Part shown: in pieces, positions 26,309 to 35,556 of the stretch
Layout: each line of letters opens with the position of its first letter
Numbering within the stretch: the stretch's first letter is position 1
Source: Candidatus Accumulibacter propinquus
GTDB lineage: Bacteria > Pseudomonadota > Gammaproteobacteria > Burkholderiales > Rhodocyclaceae
NCBI GenBank assembly: GCA_016714935.1
Contig: JADKBU010000029.1
Span: 1-58,096, forward strand
DNA length: 58,096 bases
Reading direction: 5' to 3'
Program-made: the position numbers and the translations under genes
Notes under the pieces: generated by a model
The model's database searches: none
What the model saw: only the letters and a program-made list of their open reading frames with translations
Told to the model about the DNA's origin: nothing

Positions 26309-28054
26309 ATGGACCCCAAATCTTTCGTTGACTCCGCAGTGTTGCTGTTGGTCGTTGCCGCGATTGCGGTGACCGTGTTCCGGCATTTCGGCCTGGGCTC
26401 GATCCTCGGGCTGCTGGTCACCGGCGTAGTCGTCGGGCCGCACACGCCCGGTCCCTTCGTGACCACCGAAGTCGAGGGCGTACGCCATTTCACCGAACTC
26501 GGGGTGGTACTGCTGATGTTCCTGATTGGCCTGGAGATGAAGCCACGCCGCTTGTGGGAGTTACGGCGTACGCTTTTCGGGCTGGGTTCGCTGCAGATCA
26601 TTCTGTCGGCTGTGGTGATCAGCGCTTATTTCCGACTTTTTCAGGACAACTGGTCCACGGCCTTGCTCATCGGCGCAAGTTTTGCGCTGTCCTCCACTGC
26701 ATTCGTGGTGCAGATGCTCAAGGATCAGGGCGAGATGGCCAGCCGTCACGGCCAGACCGCTTTCGCCGTGTTGTTGATGCAGGACCTTGCCGTAGTCCCG
26801 CTATTGGCGCTGGTGCCGATTCTCGCGGACGCCGGACCGCTGCCGGCCGGCTTGCCGCTGTGGGAGCAACTGACCGGGGCGGTGGCCATGGTTGCCCTGG
26901 TGCTGCTTGGTGGCCGCTACCTGCTGCCGCGAGTTCTCGATCATCTGGCACGCAGCAACAACCGCGAGGCTTTCCTGCTGACCACCATGGCGGCGGTATT
27001 CATTGCCGCCAGCGCCATGGAACATGCCGGCATGTCCATGGCGCTGGGAGCGTTCCTGATCGGGATGATGCTCTCGACATCGCGCTACAGTATCCAGATC
27101 GAGGCCAGCATGGAACCTCACAAAGGGCTGCTGATGAGCCTGTTTTTCGTTGCCGTGGGCATGTCGGTCGACGTCGGTACCCTCGCGCAGCACCCGCTCC
27201 TGTTCGTGGCGCATGTCGTATCGATCCTGGCCATCAAGGTGGCCGTGCTGTACGGGCTGTGCCGGTGCTTCGGCAGCGCCCGCAGCACGGCGCTCAAGGT
27301 CGCCTGCATGCTCTCGCAGGGTGGCGAGTTCGGCTTCGTGCTGTTCGGGGCCGCCAAGGCGCTGGCGGTCATCGACGATCTGGTGTTCGCGATGGGCGTG
27401 GCGATCATTTCAGTGACCATGCTGCTCACCCCGCTGCTGGCAAAGCTCGGCAATCACCTGGCACAGCGAGCGACCGACGCCGCCGCAGAGGGCCACGAGC
27501 ATTTGCTTTACCCGGAGCAGGAGGCAGAGTCGGGAGCGCGCGTGGTGATCGGCGGTTACGGCCGCGTCGGCCATACGGTCGGCACCATCCTGGCCAATAG
27601 CGGCATCTCCTTCATCGCCTTCGACACCGATGCCGCCTTGGTCGCCAGATGGCGCAGCGAGGGTCATCCGGTGTTCTACGGCGATGTCGGTGACCCGGAA
27701 CTGCTCGCCACCGGACCGCTCCAGAGCATCGAACTGTTGGTCCTGACCATCGACGACGAGAACGCCGCCGTTCGAGCCACGGTGATGGTCCGCGCGCATG
27801 CTCCGCAGCTCGGCATCGTGGCCCGCGCGCGTGACCTGGCAAGCTGCGACGCTCTGCTCCGGGCTGGCGTCAACAAGGCCTTTCCGGAAACTCTCGAGGC
27901 CAGCCTGCGGCTGGCGGCGGAAACCCTCGAGGCGCTCGGCACCTCCAGCAGTGACACCGACACCTTGCTGCGCGGCGTGCGGAGCACGGATTATGCCCTG
28001 GTACGCTGCGGCCCGGAAGGCGCAACAGGGACGAACGGCGAGCGCCAGGGCTGA
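26309..28054 (+). CDS. kefB: Kef-type K+/H+ antiporter with RCK domain
   Basis: A 581-residue protein with an N-terminal CPA2 membrane part (about residues 5-385) and a C-terminal TrkA-N/RCK domain (~410-540). ILGLLVTGVVVGPHTPG near 35, ELGVVLLMFLIGLEMKP near 65 and SLFFVAVGMSVDVG near 280 are typical. The RCK part has the nucleotide loop GGYGRVGHTVG and Asp at FIAFDTDA. KefB/KefC are K+ efflux systems gated by glutathione and its adducts. The start has no clear ribosome binding site. It is the third CPA2 antiporter within 10 kb. A KefB or KefC name is not certain. Confidence 0.85.
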   Translation: MDPKSFVDSAVLLLVVAAIAVTVFRHFGLGSILGLLVTGVVVGPHTPGPFVTTEVEGVRHFTELGVVLLMFLIGLEMKPRRLWELRRTLFGLGSLQIILSAVVISAYFRLFQDNWSTALLIGASFALSSTAFVVQMLKDQGEMASRHGQTAFAVLLMQDLAVVPLLALVPILADAGPLPAGLPLWEQLTGAVAMVALVLLGGRYLLPRVLDHLARSNNREAFLLTTMAAVFIAASAMEHAGMSMALGAFLIGMMLSTSRYSIQIEASMEPHKGLLMSLFFVAVGMSVDVGTLAQHPLLFVAHVVSILAIKVAVLYGLCRCFGSARSTALKVACMLSQGGEFGFVLFGAAKALAVIDDLVFAMGVAIISVTMLLTPLLAKLGNHLAQRATDAAAEGHEHLLYPEQEAESGARVVIGGYGRVGHTVGTILANSGISFIAFDTDAALVARWRSEGHPVFYGDVGDPELLATGPLQSIELLVLTIDDENAAVRATVMVRAHAPQLGIVARARDLASCDALLRAGVNKAFPETLEASLRLAAETLEALGTSSSDTDTLLRGVRSTDYALVRCGPEGATGTNGERQG

Positions 28055-28185
28055 CGCACCGCACCGCCAGCCACGCGTCCCGCCGCCGCGCCGCCGGGGT
28101 GCTTCCCGCTCGCGGACCGCTCCGGACAAAGCGCCGCAGCGGCAAAAGCGCTACTATTCGCCTGTTCGCCCGCTTCCCCGACGCC

Positions 28186-29085
28186 ATGCTGAACGCCATT
28201 CCCATCCGCTACGTCGAACCAGTATACCGCCCACCCAGCGAAGCGGAGTCACTGATCGTGCCGGTAACCGACGGCTGTTCATGGAATCATTGCACGTTCT
28301 GCGAGATGTATACCTCGGAACAGAAGCACTTTCGCGCCCGCGACGAGGCCGAGGTAGTGCAGGGTATCCGGGAGACGGGGGCACGCTTCGGCAACGCCGT
28401 TCGGCGCGTCTTCCTGGCCGATGGCGATGCACTCGTGCTGCCGACGCGTCGCCTGCTCAATATCCTCACTGCCATCCGTACTCACCTGCCGGCGGTTCAC
28501 CGGGTATCCAGTTACTGCCTGCCGCGCAACCTGCGCCGGAAGACGGTCGAGGAACTGCGTGAACTGGCCGCGGCGGGCCTGTCGATCGCGTATGTGGGAG
28601 CCGAGTCGGGCGACGACGAAGTGCTGGAACGGGTGAACAAGGGTGAAACCTCGGCTTCGACACTGGACGCCCTGGACAAGCTCGGCGCCGCGGGGATCAA
28701 GCGCTCGGTGATGATTCTCAACGGTCTCGGCGGTCCTGAACTCTCGCTGCGGCACGCCGACAACTCGGCGCGCCTGCTCAACGCCGCCCAGCCCGAGTTC
28801 CTGGCGACGCTGGTCGTCAGCTTTCCCCTTGGCGAGCAGCGCTTCCGCGCAGGCTTTCCCGGATGGCGGCCACTGCGTCAGCACGAGTTGTTTGTCGAAA
28901 TGGCACGTTTTGTCGAACGGCTCACCCTCGAACGGACCCTGTTCCGCAGCGATCACGCCTCGAACTGGCTGGTGCTCAGGGGTACTCTCGGCGCCGACAA
29001 GGAGCGCCTGCTGCATCAACTGCAGCAGGCGATTGCCCACCCGGAAACGGCTGCGCTACGACCAGCGTGGGCAAGGGGTTTGTAA
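28186..29085 (+). CDS. Radical SAM protein
   Basis: A 299-residue radical SAM enzyme. The cluster motif is CSWNHCTFC (C-x4-C-x2-C reading, about residues 29-37) followed by EMY. AYVGAESGDDEVLERVNKG near 145 is the SAM-binding and substrate segment seen in Elp3/YhcC-like enzymes, and RVFLADGDALVLPT near 80 is the second strand. ATG 28186 gives the usual length; an earlier in-frame start at 28099 adds a basic non-conserved tail. The substrate is unknown. Its TAA is followed at once by the GTG of the sirtuin gene, so the two are an operon. Confidence 0.78.
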   Translation: MLNAIPIRYVEPVYRPPSEAESLIVPVTDGCSWNHCTFCEMYTSEQKHFRARDEAEVVQGIRETGARFGNAVRRVFLADGDALVLPTRRLLNILTAIRTHLPAVHRVSSYCLPRNLRRKTVEELRELAAAGLSIAYVGAESGDDEVLERVNKGETSASTLDALDKLGAAGIKRSVMILNGLGGPELSLRHADNSARLLNAAQPEFLATLVVSFPLGEQRFRAGFPGWRPLRQHELFVEMARFVERLTLERTLFRSDHASNWLVLRGTLGADKERLLHQLQQAIAHPETAALRPAWARGL

Positions 29086-29898
29086 GTGACTGAAGACTAT
29101 CGGCGCTGCGCCGAAATGATCCGTCAAGCCGACGGCTTGCTGATCACCGCTGGAGCGGGCATCGGGGTCGACTCCGGACTGCCGGATTTTCGTGGACCAC
29201 AAGGGTTCTGGGGCGCTTACCCGGCACTCGGTCGCGCACGCATCGCCTTCGAGGCGATCGCCAACCCGGCCGCCTTCGCCTCGCAGCCCCGCCTGGCCTG
29301 GGGTTTCTACGGGCATCGCTTGAATCTCTACCGGCGGACGGTGCCCCACGAGGGTTTCCGGATCCTGCAGCGAATTGGCGAACGCCTGCCGCACGGTGCC
29401 TACGTCTACACCAGTAACGTCGATGGCCAGTTCCAGATAGCGGGGTTTGCCGAGGACCGAATCGCCGAGTGCCACGGATCGATCCATCACCTGCAGTGTA
29501 TCCACCGCTGTCACCAGGGCATCTGGACGGCCGACGACTTCCACCCCGAGATCGACGAGGAGCACTGTCTGCTGACCTCGGATTTCCCGATCTGCCCGCG
29601 TTGCCACGACCTTGCGCGACCCAACATCCTGATGTTCGGCGACTGGGACTGGCTCAGCGCGCGCAGCGACAGCCAGGAACAAGGGCTGCACGCCTGGCTG
29701 CGTCAGGTCGAACGGCCGTTGGTAATCGAGGTGGGCGCCGGAACGAACATCCCGACCGCACGCCTGCTGGGGGAGCGGGTGCCCGGTCCACTGATTCGCA
29801 TCAACCCGACCGAACCGCAATTGCCGCACGGCAAGGGAGTTTCGATTGCGGCCGGCGGCCTGGCCGCACTGCGCGCGATCGACAGCTGTCTGGTATAG
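29086..29898 (+). CDS. Sir2-family NAD-dependent deacetylase/deacylase
   Basis: A 270-residue sirtuin starting with GTG directly behind the radical SAM stop. Motifs in order are ITAGAGIGVDSGLPDFRG (NAD binding, about residues 19-36), TSNVDGQFQ (in place of TQNIDGLH, ~109), ECHGS (catalytic His, ~126), a zinc site CIHRC ... CPRC (~135-170), VGAGTNIPTA (~223) and RINPTEP. The Gln-Asn of the usual TQN is Ser-Asn here, a variant seen in a subgroup of bacterial sirtuins. It removes acyl groups from lysine using NAD. It is unrelated in sequence to the SIR2-like gene at 5.3-6.1 kb. Confidence 0.86.
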   Translation: MTEDYRRCAEMIRQADGLLITAGAGIGVDSGLPDFRGPQGFWGAYPALGRARIAFEAIANPAAFASQPRLAWGFYGHRLNLYRRTVPHEGFRILQRIGERLPHGAYVYTSNVDGQFQIAGFAEDRIAECHGSIHHLQCIHRCHQGIWTADDFHPEIDEEHCLLTSDFPICPRCHDLARPNILMFGDWDWLSARSDSQEQGLHAWLRQVERPLVIEVGAGTNIPTARLLGERVPGPLIRINPTEPQLPHGKGVSIAAGGLAALRAIDSCLV

Positions 29899-29949
29899 AA
29901 TTCGCGCCCCAGAGGGTGAACAACGCAAACGCATCAAGGAGAACCAGCA

Positions 29950-30525
29950 ATGTCCGGTCACGGATTCCATGTACATGGCCCGCACGATCACGAAGTCGAA
30001 CACGTCGCCCAGCATGGTGGCGACGGCTTTACCTCGCGCGTGGCAGTATTGACCGCCGTTTTGTCAACGGTTGGCGCCATTTTTGGCTATCTCGGCGGCC
30101 ACTCGCAGAATGCGGCCCTGCTCTACAAGAACGAGGCAGCGATCCAGAAGACGGCAGCCTCGAACCAGTGGAACTACTATCAGGCCAAGAGCAACAAGCA
30201 GAACCTGGCCGAACTGTCGATCACTCTGACCAGTGGTGATGCGCGCGAGAAATACGTACAGGAAGTGGAGCGCTACAAAAAGGAAAAGCAGGAGATCAAG
30301 ATCGAAGCAGACAAGCTCGAAGCGGTCGCCAAGGCGGCTGACCAGAAGAGCGAGTTGGAGATGCACGTGCACGAACGCTGGGCTCTGGCGACCACCCTGC
30401 TCCAGGTTGCCATCGCGATGGCCGCAATCACCTTGCTGACGCGCAAGCGCTGGATGCTGTTCGGTGTTTATGGTGCGACCGCTCTCGGACTGCTGGCCGG
30501 CACGGCCGGTTACCTTCACCTCTGA
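29950..30525 (+). CDS. DUF4337 family membrane protein
   Basis: A 191-residue protein with a His-rich start (HGFHVHGPHDHEVEH), a membrane segment (VAVLTAVLSTVGAIFGYLG, about 30-50), a long charged helical middle with heptad-like Lys/Glu (AREKYVQEVERYKKEKQEIKIEADKLE) and a C-terminal hairpin of two segments. This plan matches DUF4337. The ribosome binding site AAGGAGA is strong. A -10-like TATAGAAT lies at the end of the sirtuin gene, so it likely has its own promoter. The function is unknown. Confidence 0.8.
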   Translation: MSGHGFHVHGPHDHEVEHVAQHGGDGFTSRVAVLTAVLSTVGAIFGYLGGHSQNAALLYKNEAAIQKTAASNQWNYYQAKSNKQNLAELSITLTSGDAREKYVQEVERYKKEKQEIKIEADKLEAVAKAADQKSELEMHVHERWALATTLLQVAIAMAAITLLTRKRWMLFGVYGATALGLLAGTAGYLHL

Positions 30526-30564
30526 TCCACGCTGCAGGCTGCAGTATTCAGGAGATGCACACCG

Positions 30565-32061
30565 ATGCCAAACGTACACTGCCCGCCGCTCAGAATACGC
30601 TCTCCACGCCGTAGCGGCGCACTGTTGGCGGTGCTCGCCTGGCTGTCAGGCTGCGCCAGCCAGCCAGCCAGCGACGGCGCCGCAATCGCGCACTGGACGC
30701 AACTGGGCCCGCGTGGGGAGATCAGCCTGCGGGCGATCGTTGCCGCCAGTGACGGGTGTCCGACGGCGGTCGTCGATGGCGTCACGCTTCCCCTGCTGAC
30801 GCGCGCCGGCGCCACGCCGCTGGCAACAGACCGCAACGTGGCGAACGGGAACCCGGCATTCGAGGCCGGGTTTGCGGTGAATTCCTGTGAACTCACCCTG
30901 CCAAGATCAGCACGTCAGGCAAGCATCGGCGACCAGGCCGTGGCGCTCCCCGGCACCGACATTCGACGCATCGTGGTGGTCGGAGACACTGGCTGCCGAA
31001 TCAAGGTTCCGGCCAGCGGTTCGGGCGATCCGATCCAGGATTGCAACAATCCGGTCGATTGGCCCTGGCAGCGGGTGGCCGCAGCCGCGGCGCGCACGCG
31101 TCCCGATCTGGTGATTCATCTCGGCGATTACCACTACCGTGAATATTGCGACCAGCCGGCACTCTGCGGGCCACTACGCGAGCGGGGAGTGGTCATCGAC
31201 TACGGTTGGTCCGGCTGGAACGCCGATTTCTTTGCCCCGGCAAAGCCGCTGCTGAACGCCGCCGCGTGGATCGTCGTGCGCGGTAACCATGAAGATTGTG
31301 ATCGCGGGGGCGAAGGCTGGATGCGCTTCCTGTCCCCGGTGCCTTACCAGGCCTGCGCGAACCAGTTGTACAAGACGGACAGTCGCTCGGTACTCGACAA
31401 CAACCGCACTGCCGACGCCTATACGATCGACCTCGGCGGCGCGCTCAGCGTGGTCGTCGTCGACAACGCCGGGCACGAGGACTACCGTCCGGCGAGCAAG
31501 GCCGCGCACGATGTCGCGATCTTCAAGCGCACCCTGGCGGCGCTGCAGACGGTTCCGGAGACGCATCAGGTCTGGCTGCTACTGCATCGCCCGATCTGGT
31601 ACGACCTGCTCGAAGCGCCGGTGCAGCCCAACGCCTTGCAGCTTGCCCTGGCACGGCAAATGCCGGCGAACGTCCAGTTCGCCTTCGCCGGTCACCAGCA
31701 CGCCTTTCAAACGATCAACTTTGCGCCCGAAAGCGACACCGTCAACTACCCGGCGGGGCGGCCGGCGCAAGTCGTGGTCGGCGCCAGTGGCACGCAGCTT
31801 GAAGCTTTCGATCCGTCTTCCCCCCTTTATCAAGGCAGCAGTGGTTCCGACAGCCGGGAAAGGGCGCATCCCGACGGGCGACTTTACGACGGCGTTGCCG
31901 CCGGCAGCGGCATCGTCCTCAATCGCTACAGCTTTCTGTTGCTGGAGCGCGACGATGCGGGCTGGGCGGGTACCCTGCTCGATCCCGATGGGAAAAGCAT
32001 CAGCCGTTGCCGACTCGATGGAGACCGCAAGGAGATCGCCTGCAGCGTCCAGAACCCGTGA
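30565..32061 (+). CDS. Lipoprotein metallophosphoesterase
   Basis: A 498-residue protein. The signal peptide ends in a lipobox (AWLSGC, Cys about residue 30), so it is membrane anchored. The calcineurin-like metal motifs are all present: VVVGDTGC (~139), LGDYHYREYC (~189), RGNHEDC (~236), LLHRPIW (~346) and GHQHAF (~375). These bind two metal ions for hydrolysis of phosphomonoesters or diesters. Several extra cysteines suggest disulfides. The gene is alone, 40 bases after the DUF4337 gene, and may be transcribed with it. Confidence 0.84.
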   Translation: MPNVHCPPLRIRSPRRSGALLAVLAWLSGCASQPASDGAAIAHWTQLGPRGEISLRAIVAASDGCPTAVVDGVTLPLLTRAGATPLATDRNVANGNPAFEAGFAVNSCELTLPRSARQASIGDQAVALPGTDIRRIVVVGDTGCRIKVPASGSGDPIQDCNNPVDWPWQRVAAAAARTRPDLVIHLGDYHYREYCDQPALCGPLRERGVVIDYGWSGWNADFFAPAKPLLNAAAWIVVRGNHEDCDRGGEGWMRFLSPVPYQACANQLYKTDSRSVLDNNRTADAYTIDLGGALSVVVVDNAGHEDYRPASKAAHDVAIFKRTLAALQTVPETHQVWLLLHRPIWYDLLEAPVQPNALQLALARQMPANVQFAFAGHQHAFQTINFAPESDTVNYPAGRPAQVVVGASGTQLEAFDPSSPLYQGSSGSDSRERAHPDGRLYDGVAAGSGIVLNRYSFLLLERDDAGWAGTLLDPDGKSISRCRLDGDRKEIACSVQNP

Positions 32062-32094
32062 TGGGCTGGGCGGCCTGACAGGTCGGCTGACGGA

Positions 32095-33414
32095 TTAGAC
32101 GGCAGCCTCGGTGTTGATCTCCCGGAAAAAGCGGTAGCAGTTGCGACCCGCTTTCTTGGCGTGGTACATGGCGGTGTCTGCGTTCTTGAGCAAACTGTGG
32201 ACGTCGTCACCATGTTGCGGATAGACCGCGATACCGATGCTGGCCGAAATTTCAATCTGGTGAGGACCGATCCGGAAAGGACGACCGAGCGCAGCCAGAA
32301 CCTTGCCAGCGACGACCACTGCATCCATCGCCTTGTCGATCTGCGCCAGCAGAATGACAAACTCATCGCCACCGAGGCGCGACACGGTATCCGAGGATCT
32401 CGGCGCACAAGCCTGCAGGCGGAGCGCGACTTCCCTCAGCAACAGATCGCCGATGTCGTGGCCAAGGCTGTCATTGACCGGTTTGAAGCGGTCCAGATCG
32501 AGGAACATCAGTGCCAGGGTACCTCGGTCGCGGCGCGCCTGCGCGATGGCCTGAAACAGGCGGTCGCTGAACAGTACACGGTTTGGCAGGTCGGTCAACT
32601 GGTCGTGATGGGCCAGGTGCTGCACACGCTCTTCGGTGGCCTTGCGTTCCGAAATATCCTGCTTGACGGCGACGAAATGCTGAATTCTGCCGTTGACGTC
32701 GGTCACCGGCGAAATGGTCAGCAACTCGTCATAGAGCGTGCCGTCCTTGCGGCGGTTGATCAGTTCACCGCTCCACACACGCCCGGCGAGAATGGTTTCC
32801 CACATCCGCTGGTAGAACTGCGCATCCTGCTTCCCGGAATTGAGCAACTCGTTCGGCTTGTGGCCCAGGGCCTCGGCAAGCAGGAAGCCGGTCATTCTGG
32901 TAAATGCCGGGTTGGCCCACTCGATCGTCGCATTGACGTCGGTGATGACGATGCCGTTGGCCACCGAATTCAGCGCAGCCCCGAACAAGCGCAGACGGGA
33001 TTCGAGTCTTTGGCGTACCAGCGCGTGCCGTATCGCACGTCCGAGAGCATCGTGTTCGAACTGTCCCTTGACCAGGTAGTCCTGCGCACCGGCCTTCAGC
33101 GCCGCCTCGGCAAGCTGATGGTCGTCCTGACCCGTAAGCACGATGATCGGAACGTCCGGCACCACGACGCGCATCGCCTCGACCGTCGCCACACCCGTCG
33201 AATCGGGCAGGGACAGGTCGAGCAACACGACATCCGGCTTCCTGGCCGCTGCTGCTGCGACGCCCAGCGCCAGGGTCGGCGCACAAACCACGGGATCCTG
33301 GTCGCCAAGCCGCCGCATTCCGGCCAACCGTACGTTGGCCTGAATCAATCCCAGATCGCCGAGATCGTCCTCGATGACCAGTATCGAAATGCGCTGCTGG
33401 ATTGCCGTGCTCAT
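32095..33414 (-). CDS. REC-PAS-GGDEF diguanylate cyclase
   Basis: Domains in order: receiver (residues ~8-130, phospho-Asp in VVLLDLSLPDS, Lys in YLVKG), PAS (~145-270) and GGDEF (~280-437). The GGDEF signature is intact (SRLGGDEFVIL) and RSSD stands five residues before it, a complete inhibitory I-site, so it should be an active, feedback-limited c-di-GMP synthase. AAGGAG lies eight bases before ATG 33414 and only two before ATG 33420, so the former is chosen. It is the last gene of a four-gene signalling operon, 35 bases behind the CheY-like gene. Confidence 0.88.
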   Translation of the reverse strand: MSTAIQQRISILVIEDDLGDLGLIQANVRLAGMRRLGDQDPVVCAPTLALGVAAAAARKPDVVLLDLSLPDSTGVATVEAMRVVVPDVPIIVLTGQDDHQLAEAALKAGAQDYLVKGQFEHDALGRAIRHALVRQRLESRLRLFGAALNSVANGIVITDVNATIEWANPAFTRMTGFLLAEALGHKPNELLNSGKQDAQFYQRMWETILAGRVWSGELINRRKDGTLYDELLTISPVTDVNGRIQHFVAVKQDISERKATEERVQHLAHHDQLTDLPNRVLFSDRLFQAIAQARRDRGTLALMFLDLDRFKPVNDSLGHDIGDLLLREVALRLQACAPRSSDTVSRLGGDEFVILLAQIDKAMDAVVVAGKVLAALGRPFRIGPHQIEISASIGIAVYPQHGDDVHSLLKNADTAMYHAKKAGRNCYRFFREINTEAAV

Positions 33415-33449
33415 GCCCATTGCTCCTTAGTGCCCCGTGTTTCCAGGGT

Positions 33450-33899
33450 TCAACCCGCATTGTGCGGCAAGCGCACCAGATTGAACCAGTACTCACCCAA
33501 AGTGCGCACCTTGGCGATGAATTCCCGCAAGTCCGCCGGTTTCAGCAAGTACCCGGCCGCTCCGAGCTGATAGGCGGCCCGGACATCGGCGTCGAGCAGG
33601 GAAGACGTCACGACGACAACCGGTATGGCTCGCAGTTCGGTATCTGCCTTGATAGTCGCCAGGAACTCAAGTCCACCCTGCCCGGGCATCTTGAGGTCCA
33701 GCAGAATCAGGTCTGGGCGCACCGCGCCACGCCAGTACGGTTCCTGCTTGCGCAGGAAGCATAACGCCTCGTGCCCATCGTGTGCCTCATGCGTCTCGGC
33801 GACGAAGCCATTTCGGCGTATTGCCACCTGCATCAGGCGGGCATCGCCGGCTTCATCCTCGATCATCAGGATGCGCAGGGCTCGTGGCGTCTGATTCAT
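33450..33899 (-). CDS. CheY-like response regulator, single receiver domain
   Basis: A 149-residue receiver with acidic pocket IEDEAGD, phospho-Asp in LILLDLKMPGQGG (about residue 69), Thr in VVVTSS (~98) and Lys in GYLLKPAD (~121). The text is close to Rcp1-type regulators that pair with phytochrome-like kinases. There is no output domain, so it relays phosphate or acts by binding. It lies between kinase and cyclase in the operon, which suggests that it links them. Confidence 0.86.
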   Translation of the reverse strand: MNQTPRALRILMIEDEAGDARLMQVAIRRNGFVAETHEAHDGHEALCFLRKQEPYWRGAVRPDLILLDLKMPGQGGLEFLATIKADTELRAIPVVVVTSSLLDADVRAAYQLGAAGYLLKPADLREFIAKVRTLGEYWFNLVRLPHNAG

Positions 33900-33924
33900 G
33901 CGCGTCGCTCCGTTCCTCTGGGCA

Positions 33925-35556
33925 TCATGAACCCTCCAGCGGCAGCGTCAGGGAAAAACGGCTGCCCTGCCCTTCGCCGGCGGACTCGGCCCAGATCCTT
34001 CCCCCATGGTGCTCGACAATCTTGCGGCACAGGGCCAACCCAACTCCCGTACCTTCAAAAGCCACTCGACTTTGCAGGCGTTGGAAGACCTGAAACAGGC
34101 GGCTCAGTTGCCCGGCAGGGATGCCGATACCGTTATCGGCAACCGACAGACACCAGTCGGCACCGGCGACCGTGCTGGCCACCGTGATTTGCGGCGTGCG
34201 TCCGGCGACACGGAACTTGGTGGCGTTGCCGATCAGGTTCTGCAGGACGCGCAGCATCCCGTCCGGGCGGACGTAAACCCGCGGCCACTTGCCGCAGACG
34301 CTGATGTTTGCCTCTGCCTCGGCGATCGCCGGTTGCAGGAAGAGCAAAGCTTCGTCCACTATCGCGCGGCTTTCCAGCCATGTCAGCGGCTCGCCCATGC
34401 GTCCAACGCGCGAGTATTCGAGGAGCGCCACCAACATCCGGTCCAGACGCTTGGCGCCATCGATGGCAAAGTTTAAATACTCGCTTTGCTCGGCATCAAG
34501 TTGCTCCGCGAGACTCATACCGAGCAGTTGCAGGTAACACGAGATCATTCTCAAAGGCTGCCGCAGGTCATGCGAGATGGCGTAGCTGAACTGCTCCAAC
34601 TCGCCGTTGGAACGTCTGAGTTCGTCCTCGGCCTGCTTGCGCTCGGTAATGTCCTGCGTGGTACCGAGGCTGCGCACGGGTTTGCCGGCCGCGTTGCAGG
34701 TCAGGTCCGCCCTTTGTCGGATGTGGCGAATTGCCGCACCGACCATGATGCGGTGTTCATGTTCAAAGGAAGTACCACGGTCGAGGGCTGCCTGCCAGGC
34801 TTGCTGCAGTCCGCTGCGGTCTTCTGGAAAGACGCGCTCCAGGTAGGTCTTGTAGTTACCGACCGAGCCTTCGCGCAAACCAAAGATTCGGCAGGTTTCC
34901 GCGGAAAGAAGTATCTCGTCGGTCACCAGATCGTAGGTCCAGCTTCCGACATGGGCGACCGACTGTGCGCGAATGAAGTTGGCCTCGCTCTCGCGCAGTG
35001 CCTGCAGGGTCTGGTCCAGTTCCTGCACCTTCTGCTCGAGATCGCGCCGCAGGCTCTCCTGCTCGCGCAGCAGCCGATAGGTACGCAACGCCGATGAGAC
35101 GGAAACAAATATACGCTCCGCGTTCAACTCCGACTTGAGCTGGTAGCCATCGATCTCGTAGTCGCTGACTACTTTCCGGTGAGGCGCATAACCCGGTTGT
35201 CCGGTGATCAGGACAATCTGGACGCTGCGATTGGCTAACCCGTTGCGCACCTGGTGCACCAGTTCGAGGCCAGCCTGGTCAGATTCCATGACCACGTCAA
35301 GCAGCATCAGGGCAATGTCGGGACTGGTCGCGAGTGCCGCCTTCGCCTCGCCTGCCGATCGTGCATCGAGCAGCAACAACTGGCGACCTTCGATCAGCAC
35401 GTCCTGCAGTGCCAGATGAAAAACCGCACGGACATCATCCTCATCGTCGACCAACAGAACCTTCCACGGGTTGCCGCTGGGCGCAGCCGCCTCTTCGGCG
35501 CTTTCGGGGGCAAACAGGTCCTGAAACAACTCCGGATCTTCGATCCTCCCGCTCAT
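33925..35556 (-). CDS. REC-PAS hybrid histidine kinase
   Basis: A 543-residue kinase. An N-terminal receiver (residues ~30-150, Asp in LMLLDVVMESDQAG), a coiled coil (~160-200), a PAS domain (~200-300), a HisKA dimerisation helix with HDLRQPL (~320) and an ATPase domain with N box NLIGNATKF, G1 DNGIGIP and G2 GTGVGLAL. ATG 35556 has GGAGAG upstream and overlaps the stop of the CHASE kinase gene (ATGA). There is no membrane segment, so it is soluble. The HisKA-ATPase half is closely similar to that of the gene before it. Confidence 0.88.
   Translation of the reverse strand: MSGRIEDPELFQDLFAPESAEEAAAPSGNPWKVLLVDDEDDVRAVFHLALQDVLIEGRQLLLLDARSAGEAKAALATSPDIALMLLDVVMESDQAGLELVHQVRNGLANRSVQIVLITGQPGYAPHRKVVSDYEIDGYQLKSELNAERIFVSVSSALRTYRLLREQESLRRDLEQKVQELDQTLQALRESEANFIRAQSVAHVGSWTYDLVTDEILLSAETCRIFGLREGSVGNYKTYLERVFPEDRSGLQQAWQAALDRGTSFEHEHRIMVGAAIRHIRQRADLTCNAAGKPVRSLGTTQDITERKQAEDELRRSNGELEQFSYAISHDLRQPLRMISCYLQLLGMSLAEQLDAEQSEYLNFAIDGAKRLDRMLVALLEYSRVGRMGEPLTWLESRAIVDEALLFLQPAIAEAEANISVCGKWPRVYVRPDGMLRVLQNLIGNATKFRVAGRTPQITVASTVAGADWCLSVADNGIGIPAGQLSRLFQVFQRLQSRVAFEGTGVGLALCRKIVEHHGGRIWAESAGEGQGSRFSLTLPLEGS

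Noticed and set aside
29880..29949. Promoter with TATAGAAT before the DUF4337 gene
   Set aside because: The -10 is good but no -35 at proper spacing could be found, so it is mentioned only in the gene entry.
32062..32094. Terminator between the convergent metallophosphoesterase and cyclase genes
   Set aside because: The 33-base gap has no stem longer than four pairs and no T run.
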